In this document: positions 1 through 6,114 of the stretch, piece by piece | How the letters are laid out: every line of letters starts with the position of its first letter | Numbering within the stretch: position 1 is the stretch's first letter | Assembly: GCA_910585875.1 (NCBI GenBank) | Contig: CAJUIK010000068.1 | Span: 1 to 9,608 of the forward strand | From: an uncultured Eubacteriales bacterium | GTDB lineage: Bacteria; Bacillota; Clostridia; Oscillospirales; Butyricicoccaceae | Direction of reading: 5' to 3' | Length of the DNA stretch: 9,608 nt | Position numbers and translations under genes: made by a program | Notes under the pieces: model-generated | What the model was told of the DNA's origin: nothing | Databases searched by the model: none | The model's input: the letters and a program-made list of their open reading frames with translations, nothing else

Positions 1-43
1 ATTCAGCAAAGACGCAGGAATACTTCCTGCGTCTTTGCTGAAT
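1..43. repeat. perfect 20-bp inverted repeat (hairpin, 3-nt loop)
   Basis: Bases 1-20 are an exact reverse complement of 24-43, separated only by TAC, so either strand would form a 20-bp perfect stem. No T-run follows on the plus strand (AACCTGA comes next). The minus-strand continuation lies outside the window, so a minus-strand terminator for the phosphatase operon cannot be excluded. In plus frame 1 the stretch is also open from base 1 to a TAA at 43-45, so a coding end entering from the left is formally possible, but a perfect hairpin is an odd coding end. It could be a bidirectional terminator, a dispersed intergenic repeat or a mobile-element end. The left boundary is cut by the window. 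Confidence 0.85.
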
Positions 44-58
44 AACCTGAAAAGTGGA

Positions 59-90
59 GAAACGGCATAGCCCGCAAGCTACGCCGTTTC
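59..90 (-). repeat. 13-bp stem-loop, better paired as minus-strand RNA
   Basis: Bases 59-71 pair with 78-90 around a 6-nt loop (CCGCAA). The single imperfection is A67 opposite C82 on the plus strand, which becomes a G-U wobble in minus-strand RNA. The structure therefore fits a transcript running left from the phosphatase gene best. The minus-strand sequence after the stem is TCCACTTTT, an interrupted, weak U-tract, so it may act as an imperfect terminator for the regulatory operon. Alternatively it is part of a structured element together with the hairpins on either side. Confidence 0.6.
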
Positions 91-121
91 CTAAAAACAT
101 TTCTAATACTGTCTTATGAGT

Positions 122-146
122 GCCGCCCTTTGCGGGGGCTTTTTTT
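122..146 (+). terminator. plus-strand intrinsic terminator
   Basis: GCC (122-124) pairs with GGC (137-139) and CCC (126-128) with GGG (134-136), with G125 bulged and a TTTGC loop. Seven T residues follow directly (140-146). This is a classical Rho-independent terminator read left to right. No plus-strand gene lies inside the window before it, so it should end a transcript that enters from the left, or a small RNA made of the stem-loops at 1-90. It lies 6 bases from the stop codon of the convergent phosphatase gene. On the minus strand the T-run becomes an A-run upstream of the stem, so it is not a good terminator for that gene. Confidence 0.75.
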
Positions 147-152
147 CGCGGA

Positions 153-692
153 TTAGGATTTCTGGCCCTTTCCGGTCTTGATTCGCATAATTTCGCCATT
201 TTTCGCTTCATATCCGCCGGTCAAGGCTCGAATCAACATCCCATGGCTGGCCACAATCAGAGGCCCTCGGCCCCGATATCGCTTCAGCGCAGCCAAAGCC
301 CGTCGGCGAAGGGCCTGGCAGTCTTCCCAGTCCTGCTCCTCCCCTTCTGGATATTGGCCGCCGTGCTCTATAAAGGCCCGGTACCGCGCCTCCGTCTGCT
401 CCTCCGAAATAGATTGATACCGTTTATCCGCAATCCATTCATGCAAATCGGTTTCCACCGCAATATCCAGCCCCAGCTCTTTAGAAAGGATGGCGGCGGT
501 TTGCAGCGCCCGGGTATAGGGCGAGGATACAATCAGCCGAGCCTTTTTCAGCCGCGGGTCCTTGGCCGTCTTTTGAATCTGCGCGATGCCCGAAGCGGAA
601 AGCGGCGCCAAATTGACGCCGAACCCCTGATAGATTTTCGTGTTCTTTTCGCTGTAATCCGTTTTCCCGTGACGCACCAGATAAATCTTCAC
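153..692 (-). CDS. histidine phosphatase superfamily (RHG) protein
   Basis: 179 residues, cytoplasmic, no signal peptide. The N-terminus LVRHGKT holds the RHG signature with catalytic His8 and phosphate-binding Arg7. Arg61 in SSPYTRALQTA, Glu85 in LHEW and His150 in ASHGML complete the phosphate pocket of the phosphoglycerate mutase/acid phosphatase superfamily, so it should be active through a phosphohistidine intermediate. The substrate cannot be read from sequence: relatives include cofactor-dependent phosphoglycerate mutases, alpha-ribazole phosphatase and broad phosphatases. The segment of about 90-140 between Glu85 and His150 makes it longer than compact SixA-type phosphohistidine phosphatases. 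The start is GTG (690-692), immediately before the conserved beta strand, with a weak G-rich ribosome site (700-704) 7 bases upstream. It lies 26 bases after the soluble kinase gene and is probably the last gene of the operon. Confidence 0.9.
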   Translation of the reverse strand: MKIYLVRHGKTDYSEKNTKIYQGFGVNLAPLSASGIAQIQKTAKDPRLKKARLIVSSPYTRALQTAAILSKELGLDIAVETDLHEWIADKRYQSISEEQTEARYRAFIEHGGQYPEGEEQDWEDCQALRRRALAALKRYRGRGPLIVASHGMLIRALTGGYEAKNGEIMRIKTGKGQKS

Positions 693-718
693 TCTGCTTC
701 CCCCGCTTTCTTTTCATT

Positions 719-2944
719 TCAATCCTCTGTTTTGGGCGGCTGACCCACAACGTTTTCCACCAGTTCCAGCAGCCGCTGGACGTCGATGGGTTTGGCCATA
801 TGGGCGTTCATGCCGCTTTTGGCAGACATTTTCCGGTCTTCATCAAAGGCGTTGGCCGACAGGGCCACAATTGGCACTCCGGCCAACGCCGGATCCTCCA
901 GCGCCCGAATATTTCGAGCGGCGGTGTGACCGTCCATCACGGGCATCTGCAAATCCATCAGGATCAGCGAATATTCCCCAGGCTTGGAAGCTTTGACTTT
1001 TTCCACAGCAACGCTGCCGTCGCAGGCAGTGTCCACCAGAAACCCGGCGTCTTCCAATAAATCCACTTCGATCTCCCGGTTGAGCTCGTTGTCCTCCACC
1101 ACCAGAATTTTCTGAGGGCCGGAGAAAAACGATCCAAGGGCTTCCTTTTCCTCGGTTTCCGCCTCTTCCTGGAGGCGCAGCGTCAGGCAGACGGTGAAAC
1201 GGCTGCCCTTGTTCAAAACGCTCTCCACTTCGATGGCGCCGCCCATCATCTCCACGATATTTTTGGCGATGGGCAGGCCTAGGCCGGTGCCAAAAACGCC
1301 GCTCATGGTGCTGTTCTGCTGCCGCTCAAAGGGCTCAAAAATATGCTGGATAAAATCCGGGCTGATGCCGACCCCCGTATCTTCTACTACAAACTGATAA
1401 GCCGCAAACTGGCTGGTGGCGTTTTGCTGCCGGAATGTAATCACAATTCGGCCGCCGCTTTCGGTATATTTCACCGCGTTAGAGGCGATACGATTGATCA
1501 CTTGGGTCAGCTTTTCCTGGTCGCCATATACCAGACCGCGCCCCAACCGGCTCAGATCCATGGTCAGCTCCACGCCCTTTTCCTGCGCTTGAGGCAGGAT
1601 GATATTTTCAATATCCTGGGCCACCTCCAGCAGGCTGCACATCTTTTCTTCGATATGAATGCTGCCCGATTCCAACCAGGAAATTTCCAAGATGTCGTCA
1701 ATCAAATGCAGCAGCTGGCGGCTGGAATCGTCGATCATATCCAAATATCCCAGAAGCCGCTCGGGCTCCTGCCAGCGGCTTTTGGCCAAGGCGGTAAAGC
1801 CGATAATGGCGTTCATCGGCGTGCGAATATCGTGAGACATATTGGATAGGAAGGTATTGCGGGCCTGATTGGCCGCTTTTGCTTGAATCAAGGCGTTTTC
1901 CAGCATCTGATTGCGCTCGATTTCCCGCCGGACCTCGTCGTCTACCCGCCGGCATCCCACCATGATTTGGGACACGGTCGCCGTTTTACCCACATTGACA
2001 AACACCATTTGCAAATATTGGGCAACCCCATCCTTGACAATGCGGTAATTGGTGTGAAACGCTTTCTGTTCCTCCAGGGTTTTGCGAATATAGGCCGGAT
2101 CCACCGTCTGGGCGAACAGCTTCCGATCCTCTGGGCAAACCCAAGCAGCCACATAATCGTCGGCAAAACCGGTAAAGCGGCGCACTTGCAAATCCTTTCC
2201 AAACCGACATTCCGCCCGGCGGCTCACCCGATAGGGCTGGATACAATCTTCGTCCAGATCCACATAGAAAATGGATTCATAATCGATGCTCAACCCTTCG
2301 ATAAGCTCCAGCCGTTGGGCCAGCTCGTGGTTGATGCGCTCCAGCTCCTGGTTATAGCTTTCAATCTGGCTTTCCAGCAGCCGTTCTTTGTCCACCTGCT
2401 CGCCCTTTTGGCGCTCCCGCTTTTCTGTCGCGTCGGCCACAAAGACATAGAAAAGAGGGCCCGCGGAAGAACTTTGGATGAAATGTCCAAAATCCTCTAC
2501 CCATCGAATTCGACCGCCTTTTTGTATGATACGGTATTCCACATAATCCAGATCATACTGGCTTTGAGCGATCTGTTCCCAAATGCTCTTTTCCACCGCT
2601 TCCAGATCTTCGGGATGGACGATACCTCGAAAGGAATTTCCAGTATGGGACTGGAATTCCTCGATCGTCTCGCAGTTGAACAGACGAAGCAACGCCTGAT
2701 TGGCATAGATAACTTCCTCGTCTCCATCTGCGCGATAAATCAAAAAACCGCCGGGCATTTCATCGATAAAGCGCTTCACCTGCCCCATGGCCTGGAAACG
2801 ACTTTCTTCCAGATTACCGCTCAAAGGAGAATGGACCGTCTGAGGCCGCCCTTCTGTCAGCGCCTGTTCCAGAGCTCTTTTTCCATCTTCGGTCATATTC
2901 TGCGCAGCCAGCAGATACTCGATCAAGCTGTTGTTATCTCTCAT
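719..2944 (-). CDS. soluble PAS-domain hybrid histidine kinase with C-terminal receiver
   Basis: 741 residues without membrane segments, so a cytoplasmic sensor. Domain order: a short N-terminal helix region; a PAS fold at about 60-175 ending in a PAC-like FVADATEK; a coiled coil at about 175-215; a second, divergent PAS-like region at about 215-335; and a HisKA helix with phospho-accepting His371 in SNMSHDIRTPMNAIIG. The HATPase_c domain has N-box Asn489, G1 DTGVGIS (522-528), F-box IFEPF and G2 GTGLGL (552-557). The receiver at about 611-735 has acidic Glu617/Asp618, phosphoacceptor Asp664 in LMDLQMPVMDG and Lys718. All catalytic residues are present. There is no HPt domain, so the receiver phosphate must go to a separate HPt, most simply the one encoded at 5752-6114. 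The ATG start has an AGGAGG 8 bases upstream (2953-2958). The ligand of the PAS domains is unknown. Confidence 0.95.
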   Translation of the reverse strand: MRDNNSLIEYLLAAQNMTEDGKRALEQALTEGRPQTVHSPLSGNLEESRFQAMGQVKRFIDEMPGGFLIYRADGDEEVIYANQALLRLFNCETIEEFQSHTGNSFRGIVHPEDLEAVEKSIWEQIAQSQYDLDYVEYRIIQKGGRIRWVEDFGHFIQSSSAGPLFYVFVADATEKRERQKGEQVDKERLLESQIESYNQELERINHELAQRLELIEGLSIDYESIFYVDLDEDCIQPYRVSRRAECRFGKDLQVRRFTGFADDYVAAWVCPEDRKLFAQTVDPAYIRKTLEEQKAFHTNYRIVKDGVAQYLQMVFVNVGKTATVSQIMVGCRRVDDEVRREIERNQMLENALIQAKAANQARNTFLSNMSHDIRTPMNAIIGFTALAKSRWQEPERLLGYLDMIDDSSRQLLHLIDDILEISWLESGSIHIEEKMCSLLEVAQDIENIILPQAQEKGVELTMDLSRLGRGLVYGDQEKLTQVINRIASNAVKYTESGGRIVITFRQQNATSQFAAYQFVVEDTGVGISPDFIQHIFEPFERQQNSTMSGVFGTGLGLPIAKNIVEMMGGAIEVESVLNKGSRFTVCLTLRLQEEAETEEKEALGSFFSGPQKILVVEDNELNREIEVDLLEDAGFLVDTACDGSVAVEKVKASKPGEYSLILMDLQMPVMDGHTAARNIRALEDPALAGVPIVALSANAFDEDRKMSAKSGMNAHMAKPIDVQRLLELVENVVGQPPKTED

Positions 2945-3084
2945 GGCCGCATCCTCCTTTGCCTTTATTCTGCCCTGCCGGGCGCCCTCCTGGCTGTTTC
3001 AGGCGCCGGGCTTCCCTGCCCGCCGCCTTATGTTTCAGAGAACCCATGCGCGTTTCCAAACAAACGAGCGTTTCCCGTCCGCTT
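2945..3084 (-). other. intergenic spacer between the two kinase genes, with inverted repeat
   Basis: This 140-base gap holds no gene. Bases 2977-2986 pair with 3002-3011 (core GGCGCC on both sides, one G-G mismatch, 15-base loop). No T-run follows on the minus strand, so it is not a canonical terminator. An 8-base direct repeat TGTTTCAG also occurs in the region. I found no convincing -35/-10 pair for the downstream kinase, so read-through from upstream is the default assumption. The AGGAGG for the downstream gene is at 2953-2958. Confidence 0.55.
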
Positions 3085-5640
3085 TTATTTTCTCCGCCCC
3101 AGTATGTATTTACCCAACTGTCGGCTTACTTCTCGAATATCGATGGGTTTTGCCACATGGGCGTTCATGCCGGCGTCCATACATTTCTTAATATCTTCGG
3201 CAAAAGCATCCGCCGTCATGGCGATAATCGGAATGTCTGCGTCTGGCCGGCCGGACGCCCGAATTGCTTCTGCCGCCTGATAGCCGGACATAACGGGCAT
3301 CCGAATATCCATCAGCACCGCGTCATAGTATCCAGGCTCTGACGCTTGGAATTTTTCTACACAGATCTGGCCGTTGGCCGCCCAATCCAGCTGCAGCCCC
3401 AATTCAGACAACAGCTCGCTGGCAATCTCCCAGTTGAGCTCATTGTCCTCTGCCAGCAGCACCTTTTTCCCCTTCAGATCCTGCCTTTTCTCTTCTGCAG
3501 GCTTCTTTTCCTCCGGCCGGTCGATATCGGCAAAATGCCAAAGCCCATAAAACAGGGTGGATTTGAACAAGGGCTTGGAGATAAAGCCGTTGACTCCGGC
3601 GGCCCGGGCGTCTTCCTCAATTTCGCTCCAGTCATAGGCAGAAATCAGCAAAATTGGGATCTCGTCGCCCAAGGTCTGCCGAATCTGCCGGGCGGTTTCA
3701 ATGCCGTCGATACCCGGCAGCTTCCAATCCAACAAAATCACATGGTAGTTGTCGCGTTTTTTCCGGCGCTCCTCCACCATGCGGAGGGCCGATTCCCCGT
3801 CCAGCGTCCATTCGGCGTTGACGCCGATGCCCTTCAGCGATTCCACAGTCGTGCGGCACAGGGTTTCGTCGTCGTCCACCACCAGCATATTCCAAGGAGG
3901 CAGCACCATATCCTGTTCCTGGACTGTGGCGACCTCCAAATCCAGCGTCACATTGAATTCCGTGCCCTGGCCCAGCTCGCTTTCCACTGTAATGGAACCG
4001 CCCATGGCGTCCACAATATATTTTGTGATCGCCATACCCAAGCCGGAGCCCTCCGTTTTATGAACCCGGGCGCTGTCTTCCCGCACAAAGGATTCAAAGA
4101 TTTTCTCTTTGAATTCCGGCGCCATGCCGATGCCGTTGTCCTTGACTTGCAAAAACACCCGCACATAGTCGTCGCCTTTGGGGGAGGGGGCTTGGTGGAG
4201 GGAAATCAGGATCGCGCCGCCCTCCGGCGTGAATTTCACCGCGTTGGACAGCAAATTCAGCAGCACCTGGTTGAGACGAACGCTGTCGCAGCACACATTT
4301 TCTGTGACAATATCATGAATAAACACGTCAAAATGCTGCTTTTTGGTCTTGACTTGGGGCTGGACAATATTGACGATGCTGTCCATCACTTCCCGCAGGG
4401 AAACCTGGTCCATATTCAACGTCATTTTGCCGCTTTCAATTTTAGACATATCCAGCACGTCGTTGATCAGCCCCAGCAAGTGCTTGCTGGAAAGGGCGAT
4501 TTTTTTCAAGCTGTTTTGTACTTGCTGAGGATTGTTGATGTTGGCGGTGGCGATGGCCGTCATGCCCACGATGGCGTTCATCGGCGTGCGGATATCGTGG
4601 CTCATATTGGACAAAAATTCGCTTTTAGCCTGGTTGGCCTTGATAGCGTCCTGTCTGGCCTGGTTCAGCTCTTTGATCTGCCGACGGGTCATCTGCAAAT
4701 ATTTGATAAACACGGCGATCAACACGACCAGAATCAGGCCGCAGCCTCCCAAAACCATCTTAATCCATTGGCCGCCCAGGTTGTTTACCGCGCTGCTGAG
4801 CACGCCGTAGGGCATCACCGTCACCAAAAACCATTCCGAATAATCCAGCTTCATCGCGTAAAGGTGCCGCCGATCCGATTCAAAGGGAAGTACGGTCGAA
4901 TACGTCTTGCCGTCCCGAAGGGCCTCTTGGAGGCCCTTGACATATGCGTCGGCGTTTTCCACGCCCTGTTCCTCAAACAGAGCCTCAATGCGGTCAAAAT
5001 AAGTATCCCGGAAAGCGCCGCCGCTACGCACGACAAAGGTGCCGTCCTGCCGAATGATATGGGAGTAAACCAGGGAATCGTTGGCGTCCAGCGAAAGGGT
5101 GTCGCTGATATAGGAAACGGGAAGCCCCGCCACCAGACCCACGCAATAAGAACCGTTTTCCATCCGGTAAGAAGTTGGAACGCCCAACAGCACAATCTTA
5201 TTTCCCAGGACGTCTGCGCCCACGGCCACCTTCTTCCTTTTCTCCCCTAACGAATGCAAAAAGGGCTCTGGGTCCGCAAGCTCCACCGGATCGCCGTAGA
5301 TCATCTCAAAAGAGCCGTCGTCCGAATAAAACCCCAGGTACTCGAACCCTCTGGCCCGGGCGCTGTATTCCAAATCCGCCTGCAGCGTGTCGTGATCCGC
5401 GCTGTCCGGCGGGATTGTTTCTACCAGCGCCTCCACTTGGGAGAGACGCAGGGAGATCGTGGTCTCAAAGTGCATAGAAATCTGCTCGCTCATGCCTGTC
5501 ATATAAATTTGGCCCACTTCTTCAATCGTCTCTTCGCTCCGATTGCTCATGGAAACGGCCAAAAAGGCAAAAACCACTACGCACAAAATGACGATCGCGA
5601 TTAAGCTGAATGTCAAAAACCGAGTCGTTTTGTTTTTCAC
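3085..5640 (-). CDS. membrane hybrid histidine kinase, Cache-like sensor, two receivers
   Basis: 851 residues. An N-terminal membrane helix (about 8-30) and a second (about 294-314) bracket an extracytoplasmic region of about 260 residues that looks like a double Cache small-ligand sensor (for example IIRQDGTFVVRSG near 195-207). Then come a HisKA helix with His348 in SNMSHDIRTPMNAIVG and a HATPase_c domain with Asn466, DNGIGM (501-506) and GSGLGM (531-536). Receiver 1 (about 583-705) has Asp589/Asp590, Asp638 in LLDWKLPGIDG and Lys689. Receiver 2 (about 724-847) has Glu731/Asp732, Asp778 in LMDIRMPVMSG and Lys831. Both receivers look competent. No HPt domain is present, which points to the free HPt encoded just upstream. 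The start is GTG (5638-5640), fixed by an AGGAGG at 5649-5654, 8 bases away, and by the membrane helix that follows. The Cache call is from overall architecture; the ligand is unknown. Confidence 0.95.
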   Translation of the reverse strand: MKNKTTRFLTFSLIAIVILCVVVFAFLAVSMSNRSEETIEEVGQIYMTGMSEQISMHFETTISLRLSQVEALVETIPPDSADHDTLQADLEYSARARGFEYLGFYSDDGSFEMIYGDPVELADPEPFLHSLGEKRKKVAVGADVLGNKIVLLGVPTSYRMENGSYCVGLVAGLPVSYISDTLSLDANDSLVYSHIIRQDGTFVVRSGGAFRDTYFDRIEALFEEQGVENADAYVKGLQEALRDGKTYSTVLPFESDRRHLYAMKLDYSEWFLVTVMPYGVLSSAVNNLGGQWIKMVLGGCGLILVVLIAVFIKYLQMTRRQIKELNQARQDAIKANQAKSEFLSNMSHDIRTPMNAIVGMTAIATANINNPQQVQNSLKKIALSSKHLLGLINDVLDMSKIESGKMTLNMDQVSLREVMDSIVNIVQPQVKTKKQHFDVFIHDIVTENVCCDSVRLNQVLLNLLSNAVKFTPEGGAILISLHQAPSPKGDDYVRVFLQVKDNGIGMAPEFKEKIFESFVREDSARVHKTEGSGLGMAITKYIVDAMGGSITVESELGQGTEFNVTLDLEVATVQEQDMVLPPWNMLVVDDDETLCRTTVESLKGIGVNAEWTLDGESALRMVEERRKKRDNYHVILLDWKLPGIDGIETARQIRQTLGDEIPILLISAYDWSEIEEDARAAGVNGFISKPLFKSTLFYGLWHFADIDRPEEKKPAEEKRQDLKGKKVLLAEDNELNWEIASELLSELGLQLDWAANGQICVEKFQASEPGYYDAVLMDIRMPVMSGYQAAEAIRASGRPDADIPIIAMTADAFAEDIKKCMDAGMNAHVAKPIDIREVSRQLGKYILGRRK

Positions 5641-5751
5641 CCGGCGTCCCTCCTTTTCCCCAAAAAGCCTTCGGCTTCCAGGGACCCTTATTCAGTCCAT
5701 TTTCCCGGGAAAACCCGGGAAATTATTTCGCCGCGCCTGCGACGGGTCGGG
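5641..5751 (-). promoter_or_regulatory. intercistronic region with two hairpins and possible Shine-Dalgarno pairing
   Basis: The 111-base gap between the HPt stop and the membrane kinase GTG carries a perfect 9-bp stem with a 4-base loop (5701-5709 with 5714-5722). A 5-bp hairpin follows (5665-5669 with 5673-5677), and its minus-strand 3' side runs into five U residues (5662-5666), a weak terminator-like shape. In addition, GTCCCT in the mRNA (5680-5685) is exactly complementary to AGGGAC (5646-5651), which overlaps the 3' part of the kinase ribosome binding site. No sigma-A-like promoter was seen. The region could set the kinase level relative to the upstream HPt and output enzyme by partial termination, mRNA processing or masking of the ribosome site. 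Confidence 0.5.
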
Positions 5752-6114
5752 CTAAGCGCCCGCTTCTTTGCTCAATTCTTTCAGCGCGTCGGTGGTCAAC
5801 AGGTAATCCTGCTCCACCTGGGGCAGCAAAACGTCGGCCTCCGGCGTCCAGCCGGAGCGCAGCGCTTCGCTCAGCTGGCTGCTGGATTCATACAGCCTGC
5901 TGAAACTCAGGTTCTGGCAGACGCCTTTGATGGTGTGAGCGGCCCGAAACGCCTCTTCATAATTTTTTTGATCCATGGATTGGCGCAGCAGATCATAGCT
6001 TCCGTCGGCCAGAAACTTCAAGGCGAATTTCTGCACCATCCGCTCGCTGCGCAGGCGGCTGATGACGCCGTCGTAGTCGCCGCCCAAAGCGGCGTAACAT
6101 TCCTTCAGATTCAT
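5752..6114 (-). CDS. free-standing HPt phosphotransfer protein
   Basis: 120 residues, small and cytoplasmic, predicted all-helical. The HPt signature AAHTIKGVCQNLSFSRL places the phospho-accepting histidine at His60, followed by Lys63 and Gly64 as in ArcB/YpdI-type Hpt domains. The length matches a single HPt domain with nothing added. It would carry phosphate from hybrid-kinase receivers to a downstream response regulator. Its ATG (6112-6114) overlaps the TGA of the upstream c-di-GMP enzyme gene as ATGA, and a full AGGAGG (6122-6127) sits 7 bases ahead, inside the Glu-rich end of that gene. Translation is therefore probably coupled and the two proteins made together. Both neighbouring kinases lack an HPt domain, making this the likely shared relay protein. 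The phosphotransfer partners are inferred, not shown. Confidence 0.93.
   Translation of the reverse strand: MNLKECYAALGGDYDGVISRLRSERMVQKFALKFLADGSYDLLRQSMDQKNYEEAFRAAHTIKGVCQNLSFSRLYESSSQLSEALRSGWTPEADVLLPQVEQDYLLTTDALKELSKEAGA

Noticed and set aside
120..743. 207-residue plus-strand frame over the phosphatase gene
   Set aside because: Antisense to a gene with complete RHG active-site residues, and it starts just before and runs through a plus-strand terminator.
2977..3011. intrinsic terminator between the two kinase genes
   Set aside because: The stem has a mismatch and a long loop, and no U-run follows on the minus strand, so it is kept only as an inverted repeat.
1883..3280. 465-residue plus-strand open frame across both kinase genes
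   Set aside because: Antisense shadow spanning two real genes and the gap between them, with no ribosome site or family motif.
3346..5250. 634-residue plus-strand open frame antisense to the membrane kinase
   Set aside because: His/Gln-rich shadow translation without domains; the minus strand encodes an intact kinase over the same bases.
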